41,698 bases of DNA. Source: Roseomonas rosulenta (GTDB lineage: Bacteria; Pseudomonadota; Alphaproteobacteria; Acetobacterales; Acetobacteraceae). Both the position numbers and the translations under genes were made by a program. The notes beneath the pieces were generated by a model. The model worked only from the letters and a program-made list of their open reading frames with translations. It ran no database searches and was not told where the DNA came from. Of the stretch, positions 1 to 11,074 are shown one piece after another. Position 1 is the first letter of the stretch. The number at the start of each line of letters is the position of its first letter. The stretch is from assembly GCF_016106005.1 (NCBI RefSeq), contig NZ_JACADR010000010.1:1-41698 (forward strand). Direction: 5' to 3'.

Positions 1-2
1 CC

Positions 3-335
3 GCGCTTGCCGCCGCGGCCGGACGCGCGGGGCTGCCGTTGGCGGCGACGCGGCGCGACCTGGCGCGCCAGCCGCTGAACGTCGCGGAGCTCGCCCCCTT
101 CGCCGCGGTGGTGCTGGACCCGCCCTTCGCCGGCGCCCCCGAGCAGGCGGCACTGCTGGCGCGCAGCACGGTGCCCGTGGTGGTCTATGTTTCGTGCAAC
201 CCGGCGGCGCTGTCGCGCGACGCGCGGGCCTTCGCACAGGCGGGTTGGCAGGTATCGGCGGCCACGCCGGTCGACCAGTTCGTGCATTCCGCGCAGGTCG
301 AGGCGGTGGTGGCCTTCACGCGGCCGCGGCGCTGA
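3..335 (+). CDS. RlmD/TrmA-family RNA (uracil-5-)-methyltransferase, C-terminal part
   Basis: This is the last ~110 residues of a class I SAM-dependent RNA methyltransferase; the gene begins before the window, so no start can be assigned. Two family motifs are visible. The first is DPPFAG, the position of the DPPR-type motif. The second is VVYVSCNPAALSRD, which matches the conserved 'SCNP.TLARD' block near the C-terminus of TrmA/RumA/RlmD enzymes. These enzymes make 5-methyluridine in rRNA or tRNA. The C-terminal 'D.F..S.QVE.V' pattern (VDQFVHSAQVEAVV) also fits the family. Whether the target is 23S rRNA or tRNA cannot be told from this fragment. It ends 9 bases from the convergent stop of the FkbM gene. 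Confidence 0.85.
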   Translation, partial: ALAAAAGRAGLPLAATRRDLARQPLNVAELAPFAAVVLDPPFAGAPEQAALLARSTVPVVVYVSCNPAALSRDARAFAQAGWQVSAATPVDQFVHSAQVEAVVAFTRPRR

Positions 336-344
336 GCGGGCGGC

Positions 345-1400
345 TCAGCAGGGCTCGAGGTTCGACAGATACAGCGTGCTGACGCGCCGCGGCCCGAGCA
401 GGTCGTCGATGGTGCAGGGCTTGGCGCGGGAATCGCCGTCGACGAAGCGCAGAGGGAAGCGCGCGGCGAGCGCGGCGAGCATCGGCCCCGCATCGCGGCA
501 GCGATCGGCGTTGTGTTCCAACAGGATGCGCAGCTTCGGGCTGCGGTCGATCAGTTGCGGGATGCCGGCCACGATGGCATCGGCAGATGCCGCGCAGCCG
601 ATGCGCAGGAAGTCGACGCTGCCGGGCACGAGGTCCTGCAGGGCGGCGCCCGGTGCGATGCAGGTGCGGCTCGAATCCTCGACCTCGAAGCGGTCCGCGA
701 AGGGACCATGCGCCGGGCCGCTCAGCAGCGCCGGCACCTTCACGGCGTCGCGCGCTGCCTCGGTGGCGGCGACGCGATGCACGGTCACGTTCGCGTCCAG
801 CCCATTGACCACGACATTGCGCCGCAGCAGCCAGTGCAGCCAGGGGTTCGGCTCGAGCGCCTCGACCCGCCCGTCGGCCCCGACCAGGTCGGCCAGCAGG
901 ATGGTGTAGTAGCCATAGACGGCGCCCACATCCATCGCCGTCTCGCCACGCGCGACGTTGCGGCAGACGAATTCGGTGACCCAGTATTCCCAGTAGCCGT
1001 CCAGCAGGAGGTGCGGCGCGATGCCGCCATCGGCTGCGTCGGTGAACATCTTGAAGCGGCCGAGCGCGCGGCAGAGCACGCTGCCATCGGGCAGCGGCAC
1101 GGTCTGGGTGCGGTCGCGGATCAGGGCCTCGACCTGGCGGCGGTTGCCGCCGCGCAGCAACTCATCGACGGTGGCGATGTCACGCCGGCCGACGACGCCA
1201 TGGATCGCTTCGAGTTCGGCACGCAGCATGGCGAGTTCACCACGCATGCGGAACAGTTCCTCGTGCGTGCGGTGCAAGGTGCTGCGTGCAGGCCCCCCGC
1301 CGGTCGCGAACGGCCACGACACGAATCGCGGCACGAGGCCCGCCCGGCGCGGCGCCTGCTCGGACATGGGGAGATGTGTATCGTCCTTGGGCACCGGCAC
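345..1400 (-). CDS. FkbM family methyltransferase
   Basis: A ~350-residue SAM-dependent methyltransferase of the FkbM type. The N-terminal ~130 residues are variable, with a Leu/Glu-rich helical stretch (ELFRMRGELAMLRAELEAI). The Rossmann core follows, starting at ETAMDVGAVYGYYTILLA (SAM-binding motif I) and then VEALEPNPWLHWLLRRNV (motif II). It ends with LRILLEHNAD and a substrate-side tail. FkbM enzymes O-methylate small molecules or glycans; the substrate here is unknown. The start is uncertain. The longest frame uses a GTG, while an in-frame ATG 11 codons later (position 1367) begins MSEQAPRR. Neither has a well-spaced ribosome site. Confidence 0.75.
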   Translation of the reverse strand: MPVPKDDTHLPMSEQAPRRAGLVPRFVSWPFATGGGPARSTLHRTHEELFRMRGELAMLRAELEAIHGVVGRRDIATVDELLRGGNRRQVEALIRDRTQTVPLPDGSVLCRALGRFKMFTDAADGGIAPHLLLDGYWEYWVTEFVCRNVARGETAMDVGAVYGYYTILLADLVGADGRVEALEPNPWLHWLLRRNVVVNGLDANVTVHRVAATEAARDAVKVPALLSGPAHGPFADRFEVEDSSRTCIAPGAALQDLVPGSVDFLRIGCAASADAIVAGIPQLIDRSPKLRILLEHNADRCRDAGPMLAALAARFPLRFVDGDSRAKPCTIDDLLGPRRVSTLYLSNLEPC

Positions 1401-1546
1401 TCCTGGGCCAAACCGCGTTCACGTCGCGGCGTGGGCAAGTTCCCACCGGAGGGCACATGTTGCAACCCGTGGATCGAACGGGGCTTGAAGCGCCCGCCGT
1501 GATCACCACCCTGCCTGAGGCTCAACCGAATCGGAACACCGACGTC

Positions 1547-2521
1547 ATGATCCATCGCCGCATCGCCCTACTGGCCGCCGGGAGCTCCATCGCGGCGCCG
1601 GCACTGCTGCGCCCCGCGGCCGCCCAGGCCCCCGCTGCGGCGGTGCCCGCGCAGGCGCCAGGCTTCTACCGGTTCCGCGTCGGTACGCTCACCGTCACGG
1701 TGGTGCATGACGGATTCTTCGTTTTCCCCAACCCTACGGAACGCTTCGTGCGCAATGCGACCCCGCCCCAAGTGGAAGAGGCGCTGCGGGGAGGGTTCCT
1801 CGACGCCGCGGGTATGCGGAGCCCCTTCAACGTGACCTTCATTGAGTCGCCGCGCGGACTGATTGCTTTCGATGTTGGCACGGGGGGCCAACTTTCTCCC
1901 CAGGCGGGCACGCTCGTCGCCAACATGCACGCGGCAGGGCTCGATCCCGCGCGCGTGAACATGGTGGCGTTCACGCATTTCCACGCCGACCACATCAGCG
2001 GGCTGACAACCGCGCAAAACGAGGTGGTGTTTCCCAATGCCGAGATCGTGGTACCGGAGGCCGAATGGGCCTTCTGGATGGATGACGGCGCAATGTCACG
2101 CGCACCGGAGGCCGTTCGCGGCGGTTTCATGAATACCCACCGTCGCTTCGGGCCGTATGCTGCGCGCATCCGTCGCCTACCGCCGAATGCCGAACTCATG
2201 CCCGGGATCGCGTCCATCGCGACTTTTGGCCATACACCCGGACATACATCCTACCTCGTGGCAGACGGCGCGGATCAGGTTCTGGTGATGGGCGACGTGA
2301 CAAATCGACCCGAGATCAACCTGCGGCATCCGGACTGGCACATCGTTTTTGATATGGACCCGGCCACGGCAGTAGTGACACGCCGGCGTCTGCTGGACCG
2401 TGTGGTGGCAGACCGTATTCGGACGATCGGCTACCACTGGCCTTTCCCCGCGAACGGCTTCGTGGCGAAAGACGGCGAGGGCTACCGCTTCGCCCCGGCA
2501 GACTGGTCGCCGGTCGTGTGA
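1547..2521 (+). CDS. Exported MBL-fold metallo-hydrolase, copy 1
   Basis: A 324-residue metallo-beta-lactamase-fold hydrolase. It opens with an Arg-Arg signal-like sequence (MIHRRIALLAAGSS, likely cleavage near AAAQA), so a periplasmic location is likely. The metal site is complete: HFHADH at residues 144-149, then GHTPGHTS, then MGD, and a late GYH histidine. The family covers lactonases, glyoxalase II-like and many other hydrolases, so the substrate is unknown. The frame stays open far upstream. The ATG before the signal peptide is chosen because upstream residues look like noise. The next gene, 70 bases on, is a close paralogue. This copy uses visibly more A/T at third positions than its neighbours (for example attgagtcg, gattgctttcgatgttgg), which could mean separate acquisition. 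Confidence 0.85.
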   Translation: MIHRRIALLAAGSSIAAPALLRPAAAQAPAAAVPAQAPGFYRFRVGTLTVTVVHDGFFVFPNPTERFVRNATPPQVEEALRGGFLDAAGMRSPFNVTFIESPRGLIAFDVGTGGQLSPQAGTLVANMHAAGLDPARVNMVAFTHFHADHISGLTTAQNEVVFPNAEIVVPEAEWAFWMDDGAMSRAPEAVRGGFMNTHRRFGPYAARIRRLPPNAELMPGIASIATFGHTPGHTSYLVADGADQVLVMGDVTNRPEINLRHPDWHIVFDMDPATAVVTRRRLLDRVVADRIRTIGYHWPFPANGFVAKDGEGYRFAPADWSPVV

Positions 2522-2591
2522 CCTTGTCGCTTGATGTCCGGGCCCGCGACACGATGTCTTGCGGGCCCAAGCCGGGCTGGGAGAGCACGCA

Positions 2592-3557
2592 ATGACCCTG
2601 TCTCGTCGCGCCGCGATCGGCGCCGCCGCAACACTGTATGCCGCGCCGACGCTACTGCATGCGCGGCACGCCGCCGCGCAGGCCAGCGCACCGCCCGTTG
2701 TGGGTCCTGCGTTCCATCGCTTCGAGGTCGGTGCCCTGAAGGTCACCGTGGTGACCGACGGATCGAATGTCCGTCCCAACGCCACGCAGGGCCTGGTGGT
2801 GAACGCGACGCCCGAGCAGGTGGGCAGTGCGATGAGCGCGGCCGGCCTCCCGGGGCCGGCCATGCGGAACCCGTACAACGTGACCTTCGTCGAGACCCCG
2901 CGCGGGCTCGTCGCGCTCGATGTCGGCACGGGCGGGGCCGGCGGTCCGGGCACCGGCGCCCTTCAGGACAACATGCGCGCGGCCGGACTCGATCCGGCCC
3001 GGGTGCTGCTGATCGCGCATACGCATTTCCATGGCGACCACATCGGCGGGCTGACATCGAATGATGGGGCCGCGCTGTTCCCGCAGGCGATGGTGGTGGT
3101 GCCGGAGCGCGAATGGGCCTTCTGGACGGATGCCGGCGAGGAATCGCGCGCCACCGAGGCGCGGCGCCCGGGATTCGCCAATGTGCGCCGCCGCTTCGCG
3201 CCCTACCTCGATCGCATGACGCGCTTCGCGCCCGACGCGGAGGTCGCACCGGGCATCCGCGCCGTGGCGACGAACGGGCACAGCCCGGGCCACACCTCCT
3301 TCCTGATCGCCGATGGCACCGCACAGGCGCTGGTGATCGGCGACGCCATCACCGCGCCGGCCTTCTTTATGGTAAACCCGGACTGGTGCCCGGTGTTCGA
3401 CATGGATCCGGCGATGGCGGTGGATACGCGCAAGCGCCTGCTGGATCGCGCCGCGACCGAGCGGATGCCCGTCGTGGGCTACCACTTCGACATGCCGGCG
3501 ACCGGGCGCGTGGAGCGTGCCGGCACCGGCTATCGGCTGGTGCCCGGCGCGGCGTAA
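2592..3557 (+). CDS. Exported MBL-fold metallo-hydrolase, copy 2
   Basis: A 321-residue paralogue of the preceding gene; roughly half of the aligned residues look identical by eye. It has a Tat-like signal (LSRRAAIGAAA, cleavage near AAAQA). The metal-binding set is complete: HFHGDH at residues 145-150, GHSPGHTS, IGD and GYHFD. A GGGAG ribosome site lies 9 bases before the ATG. Shared blocks with copy 1 include RGL.A.DVGTGG, AAGLDPARV, EWAFW and VFDMDPA.AV.TR. The two probably form one transcript. Base use is typical of the window, unlike copy 1. Substrate unknown. It ends 9 bases from the convergent end of the suf operon. Confidence 0.87.
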   Translation: MTLSRRAAIGAAATLYAAPTLLHARHAAAQASAPPVVGPAFHRFEVGALKVTVVTDGSNVRPNATQGLVVNATPEQVGSAMSAAGLPGPAMRNPYNVTFVETPRGLVALDVGTGGAGGPGTGALQDNMRAAGLDPARVLLIAHTHFHGDHIGGLTSNDGAALFPQAMVVVPEREWAFWTDAGEESRATEARRPGFANVRRRFAPYLDRMTRFAPDAEVAPGIRAVATNGHSPGHTSFLIADGTAQALVIGDAITAPAFFMVNPDWCPVFDMDPAMAVDTRKRLLDRAATERMPVVGYHFDMPATGRVERAGTGYRLVPGAA

Positions 3558-3566
3558 CGCCGCCGG

Positions 3567-3935
3567 TCAGACGTGGAAGGATTCGCCGCAGCCGCAGCGG
3601 CCCTTCTCGTTCGGGTTGGTGAAGGTGAAGCCCGCGGTCATCGCCTTCACCTCGTAGTCCATCACCGTACCGATCAGGAACAGCGTGGCCTTGCGGTCGA
3701 TCAGCACGGTCACGCCGCGGTCGGTGATGACCTCGTCCGAGGGCGCCGCCTCCTGCGTCCAGGACAGGTCGTAGGACAGGCCTGAGCAGCCCTTGGTCTT
3801 GACCGAGATGCGCAGAAGCTTCCCGTGCTCGCCCGTGGCGTAGAGCGCGCGCAGTCGATCGGCCGCACCCTCGGTCAGCGACATCAGCGGCGGCAGGGCG
3901 CGCTTCGTGCGCGGCGCTTCGGTGGTGGTGCTCAT
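3567..3935 (-). CDS. sufA: SufA/ErpA-type A-type Fe-S carrier (HesB/IscA family)
   Basis: A 122-residue A-type carrier that takes Fe-S clusters from the SufBCD scaffold and passes them to client proteins in the cytoplasm. The three family cysteines are present: C50 in KGCSGLSY, and C114 and C116 in the C-terminal GRCGCGESF motif. It is the last gene of the suf operon, 8 bases after sufT, transcribed leftward. SufA, IscA and ErpA are hard to separate by sequence. The symbol rests on its place in the suf operon. The N-terminal ~18 residues are a basic extension compared with the usual ~107-residue core. Confidence 0.9.
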   Translation of the reverse strand: MSTTTEAPRTKRALPPLMSLTEGAADRLRALYATGEHGKLLRISVKTKGCSGLSYDLSWTQEAAPSDEVITDRGVTVLIDRKATLFLIGTVMDYEVKAMTAGFTFTNPNEKGRCGCGESFHV

Positions 3936-3943
3936 GGTCTGCC

Positions 3944-4330
3944 TCAGAACATGTTCAGGGCGAGGCGGGCGTCCTCGCTCATGCGCGAGGGATCCCAGGG
4001 CGGGTCCCAGACCACCTCGACGGTGACGTCGCTCACGCCGTCCACGGCGCGCACGGCGTCCTCGACCTGGGACGGCAGTTCCTGTGCGGAGGGGCAGGAG
4101 GGCGTGGTCAGCGTCATCTCGACGCGCACCTTGCCGTCATCCTCGATCTCGACGGCATAGACCAGGCCGAGCTGGTAGATGTCGACCGGGATCTCCGGGT
4201 CGTAGACGGTCGCGATGGCGGCGATGACGGCGTCCTCGCTCACGCGCGGCGCTGGGGGCGTGACTTCGCCGTCAGGGGTCCAGGCGGCGCGCGTCTCGGT
4301 GGGCGCGGTCTTGGTGGCGTCCTCACTCAC
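3944..4330 (-). CDS. sufT: SufT, MIP18/DUF59 Fe-S assembly protein
   Basis: A 128-residue DUF59 (MIP18) protein. SufT homologues act in Fe-S protein maturation next to SufBCDS. The domain runs from about residue 30 to the end. It has the hallmark YDPEIPVDIYQLGLVY stretch and the TLTTPSCPSAQEL motif, whose cysteine is the conserved reactive one, then VVWDPPWDPSRMSEDAR. The start is a GTG that overlaps the end of sufU by 8 bases. A full AAGGAGG ribosome site sits inside the sufU 3' end, 6 bases before it, which supports both the start and translational coupling. The N-terminal ~28 residues are Thr/Pro-rich and not part of the domain. Confidence 0.92.
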   Translation of the reverse strand: MSEDATKTAPTETRAAWTPDGEVTPPAPRVSEDAVIAAIATVYDPEIPVDIYQLGLVYAVEIEDDGKVRVEMTLTTPSCPSAQELPSQVEDAVRAVDGVSDVTVEVVWDPPWDPSRMSEDARLALNMF

Positions 4331-4792
4331 TGCTCGCCTCCTTGGTGCCGTCCAGCGCGGCGTTCAGTGCGTGCCAGGCCAACGTCGCGCATTTCACGCG
4401 CGAGGGAAACTCGTGCACGCCCGAGAGCGGCGCGAGGCGCTCCATGTCCTCGGCCAGCGCCGCGCCGCAATCCGGGCAGGTGCCGGTCATCGCGAGTTCG
4501 CGGAACGCCGCGCCCAGCGCCCTGGCTTCCTCCGCCGTCTTGCCCTTCACCACCTCGGTCATCAGCGAGGCGGAGGCGGTGGAGATGGCGCAGCCGCGCC
4601 CCTGGAAGGCGGCGTCCTCGATGCGATGGTCGGGCGTGGTCCTGAGAAACAGCTCGATCCGGTCGCCGCACATCGGGTTGTCGCCGCGCGCGGTGGCGGT
4701 GGCGTCCTCGAGCCGGCGGAAGTTCCGCGGCTTGCGCCCGTGGTCCAGGATGACTTCCTGATACAGGTCACGCAGGTCGTCGAACAGGCCGC

Positions 4793-4796
<4 letters not shown>
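4323..4796 (-). CDS. sufU: SufU-type Fe-S assembly scaffold/sulfurtransferase
   Basis: A 157-residue IscU-fold protein of the SufU branch. In Gram-positives SufU is a zinc protein that accepts sulfur from SufS; in suf operons lacking sufE it fills that role. The Zn/Fe ligand set is visible: C43 and D45 in NPMCGDR, C69 in GRGCAIS and C136 in RVKCATLAW. The SufU-specific insertion before the last cysteine (about 104-130) is present. It carries an extra Cys pair, C107 and C110 (GTCPDCG), which the Bacillus protein, as I recall it, does not have. Its ATG overlaps the sufS stop by 4 bases (ATGA). No sufE is seen in the operon. Confidence 0.92.
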
Positions 4797-6039
<1,243 letters not shown>

Positions 6040-6040
<1 letters not shown>

Positions 6041-7328
6041 CACGCCGCCGCCGCCTGGCGCGACCACCAGGCATCAAGGGCACGGGTCAGGGCGCCGCGC
6101 AGGGTTTCGTCTGTCACGGTGTCCACCGCCTCGTGCAGGAAGGCCTCCACCAGCATGGTCCTGGCCTGGGCCTCCGGGATGCCGCGGGCGCGCAGGTAGA
6201 ACAGGCTGTCGGGGTCGAGCGCGCCGACCGTCGCACCATGGCTGCACTTCACGTCGTCGGCGTAGATCTCAAGCTGCGGCTTGCTGTCGATCTCGGCCTC
6301 CTCGCTCAGCAGCAGGGCCTGGTTCATCTGGTAGCCATCGGTCTTCTGCGCCACGCGATGCACATGGATGCGCCCCTGGAAGACCCCGCGCGAGCGGCCC
6401 GCCAGCACGGTCTTGTAGGTCTGGCGGGACGCACAGTCGGGGGCGGCGTGATCGAGCGAGGTGGTGGTGTCCACATGCTGGCCCTCGCCCGCCATCTGCG
6501 CGCCATTCATGTGGCAGGCGGCGCGCGGACCCACCAGCGCGGCGTGGATCTCGTTGCGCGTCAGCCGCGGGCCTGCGGCGACAGTGAAGTTGTCGTAGGT
6601 GCCCTCGGCGGCGATGCGCGCATAGATGGTCGAGAGGTGGAAGGCGCCCGACCCTTCCTGCAGCATCCGGCCATGCGTCAGCGAGGCGCGTTCCGCGACG
6701 TCGATCTCGAAGACCGGGTTGTGCAGGCAGGCGCCGCCGCCGGTCGCCGTCTCGATCAGCGTCAGGCGCGCGCCCTCGCCGAGCCGCACCAGGTGGCGCG
6801 GATGGAAGGCGAAGGGCCGGCCCGGATCGACCGCGACCGAGACGAGTTCCAGCAGCCCGCCATCGACACCGTCGGGCAGGTCGACCAGCAGCCCGTCCTC
6901 GAACAGCATGGTGTTAAGCGCGGCGAGCGGCTCGGCCTCGGGCTTCGCGAGGGAACCCAGATGGGATTCGGCATCGCCGAGATGCTGCGCGAGGCCGGTC
7001 GCGCGGAAGGCCAACCCGTCCAGCGTCGAGAGATCGGCACGGAAGCGGCCATCGACGAAGACCGCGCGATTCGGCGCATTGGCGGCCGGCAGGGCGATGG
7101 CGCCATCCACCATGGTCAGCGGTTCGGCGAAGCTCGCCTGCGCCACCGGCGCGAGGTCGGTGTACTTCCACTGTTCGACGCGCCGCGTGGGGAAGCCGCG
7201 TGCGGCGAAATGCGCCGCGGCGTCGGCGCGCAGCGCATTCAGCCACGGCTTGCGAGCGCCGGGCAGATGATCCTTCAGCCCCTCGTAGCGGGCGAGGAAG
7301 CCGGCCGCACCGGTCTGCGCGACGACCG

Positions 7329-7332
<4 letters not shown>
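6040..7332 (-). CDS. sufD: SufD, Fe-S scaffold complex subunit
   Basis: A 430-residue SufD, the partner of SufB in the SufBC2D scaffold. The N-terminal region has the family sequence TRRVEQWKYTDL (about 50-61). The beta-helix core follows with HVDTTTSLDHAAPDC and SRQTYKTVLAGRSRGVFQGRIHVH. The C-terminal helical part holds KCSHGATVGALDPDSLFYLRARG, including the conserved histidine region that sits at the SufB-SufD interface. The start overlaps the sufC stop by 4 bases (ATGA), and the stop overlaps the sufS start by 1 base. Length fits the family. Confidence 0.95.
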
Positions 7333-8075
<743 letters not shown>

Positions 8076-8077
8076 GG

Positions 8078-9574
8078 TCAGCCCACGGACCCTTCAAGAG
8101 AAATCTGCAACAGCTTCTGCGCTTCCACCGCGAATTCCATCGGCAGTTCCTTCAGCACCTCGCGGCAGAAGCCATTGACGATGAGGCCCACCGCTTCCTC
8201 CTGCGTGAGGCCACGCTGGCGGCAGTAGAACAGCTGGTCCTCGGCGATGCGGCTGGTGGTGGCCTCGTGCTCGACCTTGGCGGTGGCGCAGCGGTTCTCG
8301 ATGTAGGGCACGGTATGCGCGCCGCAGAGGTCGCCGATCAGTAGGCTGTCGCACTGGGTGAAGTTGCGCGCGCCGGCGGCCTTGGCACCGATGCGCACCA
8401 GGCCGCGATAGGTGTTCTGCCCATGCCCGGCGCTAATGCCCTTCGACACGATGGTCGACTTCGTGCGCGGACCGATGTGGAACATCTTCGTCCCGGTGTC
8501 GGCCTGCTGGTAGTTGTTGGTGATGGCGACGGAGTAGAACTCGCCGACCGACTCCTCACCCTGCAGGATGCAGGAGGGATACTTCCAGGTGATCGCCGAA
8601 CCCGTCTCCACCTGCGTCCAGGAAATCTTGGACCGCGCGCCGCGGCAGGCACCGCGCTTGGTGACGAAGTTGTAGATGCCGCCCTTGCCCTCGGCATCGC
8701 CGGGGTACCAGTTCTGCACGGTGGAATACTTGATGGAGGCGTCGTCCATCGCGACCAGTTCCACCACCGCGGCGTGAAGCTGGTTCTCGTCGCGCATCGG
8801 GGCCGTGCAGCCTTCCAGATACGAGACCTGCGAACCCTCGTCGGCGATGATCAGCGTGCGCTCGAACTGCCCGGTCGACTTGGCGTTGATCCGGAAATAG
8901 GTCGACAGCTCCATCGGGCAGCGCACGCCCTTCGGGATGTAGACGAAGCTCCCATCGGTGAAGACAGCGCTGTTCAGCGCGGCGAAGAAATTGTCGCCCT
9001 GCGGGACGACTGAGCCAAGGTACTTCTTGATCAGCTCGGGATGCTCCTGCACCGCCTCGCTGATCGAGCAGAAAATGACGCCGTCCTTCGCCAGCCGCTC
9101 CTTGTAGGAGGTCGCGACGGAAACGCTGTCGAACACCGCATCCACCGCGATCGGCATGCGCCCGGCCGCCGGCGTGCTGCCCGCGCCTTCGACACCTGCC
9201 AGGATCTCCTGCTCACGCAGTGGAATGCCAAGCTTGGCGTAGGTCTTGAGAAGCTCGGGATCGACCTCATCGAGAGACTTCGGCCCGACCTTCTCCTTCG
9301 GCGCCGCGTAGTAGTAGCTGTCCTGGTAGTCGATCGGCGGGTACTTCACTGCGGCCCAGCGCGGCTCCGCCATGGTCTTCCAGAGCGCGAAGGCGCGCAG
9401 GCGCCATTCGAGCAGCCAGGCGGGCTCGTTCTTCTTGGCGCTGATGAAGCGGACGATGTCCTCGTTCAGCCCCTTGGGGGCGAACTCCATCTCGATGTCC
9501 GTCTCGAAGCCCCATTTGTAGCCGGACTCGGTGGCGGCCTGGACGGTCTCGATGGTTTCCGTGACGGCGGGCAT
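8078..9574 (-). CDS. sufB: SufB, Fe-S scaffold core subunit
   Basis: A 498-residue SufB, the main scaffold on which Fe-S clusters are built. Strong family blocks are [39 protein letters not shown], and [26 protein letters not shown]. The motif [11 protein letters not shown], the catalytic-cysteine region [19 protein letters not shown] and [21 protein letters not shown] also match. The last carries the conserved Glu and His ligand region. It is the first structural gene after the Rrf2 regulator, 13 bases downstream, on the same strand. Confidence 0.97.
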   Translation of the reverse strand: MPAVTETIETVQAATESGYKWGFETDIEMEFAPKGLNEDIVRFISAKKNEPAWLLEWRLRAFALWKTMAEPRWAAVKYPPIDYQDSYYYAAPKEKVGPKSLDEVDPELLKTYAKLGIPLREQEILAGVEGAGSTPAAGRMPIAVDAVFDSVSVATSYKERLAKDGVIFCSISEAVQEHPELIKKYLGSVVPQGDNFFAALNSAVFTDGSFVYIPKGVRCPMELSTYFRINAKSTGQFERTLIIADEGSQVSYLEGCTAPMRDENQLHAAVVELVAMDDASIKYSTVQNWYPGDAEGKGGIYNFVTKRGACRGARSKISWTQVETGSAITWKYPSCILQGEESVGEFYSVAITNNYQQADTGTKMFHIGPRTKSTIVSKGISAGHGQNTYRGLVRIGAKAAGARNFTQCDSLLIGDLCGAHTVPYIENRCATAKVEHEATTSRIAEDQLFYCRQRGLTQEEAVGLIVNGFCREVLKELPMEFAVEAQKLLQISLEGSVG

Positions 9575-9587
9575 GGTCTTCTGCGTC

Positions 9588-10049
9588 CTATTCGGCAGCG
9601 AGGTAGGCGCGCGGCTGCGCTTCGGGATGCGGGACGATCGCGGGCGCGCGAGCCAGTTCGGCGATCGAGATGCCCGACAGCGCGCGCCGGATCGCGTCGT
9701 TCACCGGATCCCAGCGGCCCCGCACCGGGCAGGTCGCCTCCGCGTCACACAGCCCGGCGGCATTGTCCACGCAGGCCGTGAGCGCGATCGGCCCGTCTAT
9801 CGCGGTGATGACATCCGTCAATGGAATGTCGGCCAGGGCCCGCGCGAGGCGATAGCCGCCCGCCGCACCGCGACGTCCCTCGACCAGCCCGCCCTGCGCG
9901 AGGATCTTGAGCACCTTGGACACGGTGGGTTCCGCGAGCCCCGTCCGCGCCGCGAGGCCCGGTGCGGTCAGCACGCCCCCTTCGTCGGCCTCTTCGAGCC
10001 GGGTGAGGACGACCACCGCATAGTCGGTGAGCTTCGACAGCCGCAGCAC
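9588..10049 (-). CDS. Rrf2-family Fe-S-sensing regulator of the suf operon (IscR/SufR-like)
   Basis: A 153-residue Rrf2 regulator. The N-terminal winged helix begins [14 protein letters not shown] and has [20 protein letters not shown] as recognition segment, then [11 protein letters not shown] (the wing). Three cysteines, C93, C101 and C107 ([19 protein letters not shown]), sit where IscR-type proteins bind a [2Fe-2S] cluster. It probably senses cluster status and represses this operon, of which it is the first gene. The GTG start is chosen because the Rrf2 core begins right after it and AAAGGA lies 9 bases upstream. The frame is open for 39 more codons of unrelated sequence. Confidence 0.9.
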   Translation of the reverse strand: MLRLSKLTDYAVVVLTRLEEADEGGVLTAPGLAARTGLAEPTVSKVLKILAQGGLVEGRRGAAGGYRLARALADIPLTDVITAIDGPIALTACVDNAAGLCDAEATCPVRGRWDPVNDAIRRALSGISIAELARAPAIVPHPEAQPRAYLAAE

Positions 10050-10072
10050 GGCCGCATTCCTTTCCGCAATCA

Positions 10073-10121
10073 GGACCGATCTGGTCCGCTTTGAGATGCG
10101 CCTGCCCCCTGCCCGTGTCAA
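10073..10121 (-). promoter_or_regulatory. Candidate suf operon promoter with palindrome
   Basis: Reading leftward upstream of the Rrf2 gene there is a perfect -35 hexamer TTGACA (10121-10116). At a 17-base spacing only a poor -10 (CATCTC) is found. An inverted repeat GGACC-N5-GGTCC (10087-10073) lies between there and the start codon, a sensible place for autorepression by the Rrf2 protein. The palindrome does not match a regulator motif that I can name with certainty. Confidence 0.35.
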
Positions 10122-10183
10122 GGCGCCTGGACGTGATGGCGAAGCACTCCCATCCTGCGCCGGCAACGACAGGACTGAATGGC

Positions 10184-11068
10184 ATGCCGATCCTTCGCAC
10201 CGATGATGGCGTTGACCTCCATTACGAGGAGGCCGGCAGCGGCATACCCATGGTCTTCGTGCACGAATTCGCCGGCGACAGCCGCTCCTGGGAACCGCAG
10301 ATGCGGTTCTTCTCCCGCCGTTACCGCTGCATCGCGTACAATGCGCGCGGCTATCCGCCCTCTGCCGTACCGTCCGATCCGCGCGCCTACTCGCAGGACC
10401 GCGCGACCGACGACATCGCGGCCGTGATCAAGGGGCTGGGCCTGGCGCCGGCGCATGTGGTCGGGCTGTCGATGGGCGCCTTCGCGACACTGCACCTGGG
10501 GCTGCGGCATCCCGCCCTGGCGCGCAGCCTGACCGCAGCGGGCGTGGGCTACGGCGCCGCGCCGGGCAAGCGCGAGCAGTTCCGCGCCGAGGTGGAAGCC
10601 ACCGCCACCCGCATCCGCGCCGATGGCATGGAGACGATGGGCGCCGTCTATGCGCGCGGCCCGACACGCCTGGTGTTCGAGGAGAAGGACCCGCGCGGCT
10701 ACGCCGAATTCCGCGCGCAGCTGATGGAGCATTCGGCGGAGGGCTCCGCCAACACGATGATGGGCGTGCAGCGCGAACGACCCGCGCTGGGCGATCTGGA
10801 GGCGCAGTTCTGCAACCTGACCGTGCCCACCCTCGTCATCGCCGGCGACGAGGACGACCCGACGCTGGAACCCTCGGTGTTCCTCAAGCGCACCATCCCG
10901 ACCAGCGCTCTGCTGGTGATGCCGAAATGCGGGCACACCATGAACCTCGAGGATCCGGACGCCTTCAACCGCGCGGTGCTCGACTTCGTGACGCAGGTGG
11001 ATGCGGGGGCATGGCGCACGCGCATCCCGGAGAGCAAGACCGGGGCGATCATCGCGGCGAAATCCTGA
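10184..11068 (+). CDS. Alpha/beta-fold hydrolase
   Basis: A 294-residue alpha/beta hydrolase. The nucleophile elbow is GLSMG with S96. The oxyanion region is VHEFAGDSRSW, the acid is probably in AGDEDDPT, and the catalytic His lies in KCGHTMNLEDP. An HEFAG oxyanion turn in place of the usual HGxxG, with the AYNARGYPPS strand, resembles esterase/C-C hydrolase-like members of the fold. The substrate is not identifiable. The ATG chosen follows AGGA by 9 bases; an in-frame ATG at 10136 would add 16 residues. It is divergent from the suf operon and convergent with the next gene. Confidence 0.82.
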   Translation: MPILRTDDGVDLHYEEAGSGIPMVFVHEFAGDSRSWEPQMRFFSRRYRCIAYNARGYPPSAVPSDPRAYSQDRATDDIAAVIKGLGLAPAHVVGLSMGAFATLHLGLRHPALARSLTAAGVGYGAAPGKREQFRAEVEATATRIRADGMETMGAVYARGPTRLVFEEKDPRGYAEFRAQLMEHSAEGSANTMMGVQRERPALGDLEAQFCNLTVPTLVIAGDEDDPTLEPSVFLKRTIPTSALLVMPKCGHTMNLEDPDAFNRAVLDFVTQVDAGAWRTRIPESKTGAIIAAKS

Positions 11069-11074
11069 GCGGCA

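Noticed and set aside
1431-1446. Small GTGGG...CCCAC hairpin upstream of the FkbM and MBL genes
   Set aside because: Only 5-bp arms in a GC-rich context; not distinguishable from chance.
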